From: Chrysopilus asiliformis
Lineage: Eukaryota > Arthropoda > Insecta > Diptera > Rhagionidae
DNA length: 64,000 nucleotides
Reading direction: 5' to 3'
NCBI GenBank assembly: GCA_964034945.1
Contig: OZ035960.1
Span: forward strand, 73,818,085-73,882,084
Made by a program: the position numbers and the translations under genes. Numbering within the stretch: position 1 is the first letter of the stretch; the number at the start of each line of letters is the position of its first letter. A model generated the notes under the pieces. That model was not told where the DNA came from. It made no database searches and saw only the letters and a list, made by a program, of their open reading frames with translations. Below, piece by piece: positions 63,971 to 64,000 of the stretch.

Positions 63971-64000
63971 GTGGTGTTTTGCATGGCCGCTATAATAGAA

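Noticed and set aside
62705..64000. A third PMVK exon in the remaining sequence
   Set aside because: I looked for the conserved (I/V)SD.RR..D..WF block on the plus strand and did not find it; the region is a palindromic repeat and a LINE relic.
1..64000. tRNA or rRNA genes
   Set aside because: No cloverleaf-compatible A/B box pair or rRNA-like block was noticed by eye; a covariance-model scan would be needed to exclude a tRNA.

Overview
This window looks like AT-rich insect nuclear DNA, most probably dipteran. It holds short-intron eukaryotic genes, at least thirty mobile-element insertions of insect type (PIF/Harbinger, hAT, Tc1/mariner, Helitron, Ty3/gypsy, RTE-like and other non-LTR elements) and four copies of a (GTCY)n-bearing repeat resembling the 'mini-me' elements described in Diptera. 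I see no bacterial-style operon, rRNA or tRNA. The one clear host gene is phosphomevalonate kinase (PMVK) on the + strand: exon 1 at 22631-22707 and exon 2 at 62505-62704, in matching splice phase, separated by an apparent intron of about 39.8 kb. Later exons would lie beyond 64000. Family names come from motif recognition and known family hallmarks; no search was run. | Layout. 1-2.7 kb: MITEs, one carrying a small unknown ORF in two copies. 2.8-12.2 kb: a giant inverted repeat (arms 3383-7446 and 8157-12206, 710-bp spacer) built over a hAT element with a nested PIF/Harbinger derivative (transposase and MADF fragments) and several more MITEs. 12.2-15.0 kb: a flanking repeat split by a 1.07-kb element carrying a spliced Myb/SANT-like gene, then a hAT MITE with a nested MITE. 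15.5-20.4 kb: a minus-strand Ty3/gypsy pol relic broken by four elements. 20.6-22.1 kb: a minus-strand non-LTR retrotransposon relic. 22.6 kb: PMVK exon 1. | PMVK intron 1 (22.7-62.5 kb) is packed with nested elements: MITEs; a palindromic Tc1; a hAT with long inverted arms; a MADF-bearing element; a Helitron helicase relic; a PIF/Harbinger transposase gene whose introns received a LINE and a DNA element that itself hosts a hAT MITE; a 5.7-kb hAT with 8-bp duplications, into which the same 1.5-kb MITE, an AACCGACTT-type repeat with an 8-copy tandem array and a mini-me copy were inserted; a Helitron 3' end; a three-exon Myb/SANT gene; two RTE-like LINEs, one with the full signature of twin priming; an internally deleted mariner; and a Harbinger pseudogene. 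After exon 2 another LINE relic begins. | The genes outside PMVK are transposition functions (transposases, integrase, reverse transcriptase, helicase) or the small Myb/SANT and MADF DNA-binding proteins that PIF/Harbinger-type elements carry. Most are disrupted. Recurrent themes are elements turned into end-to-end inverted duplications, families sharing a 3-bp AAT target duplication, and deep nesting that allows the order of insertions to be read.
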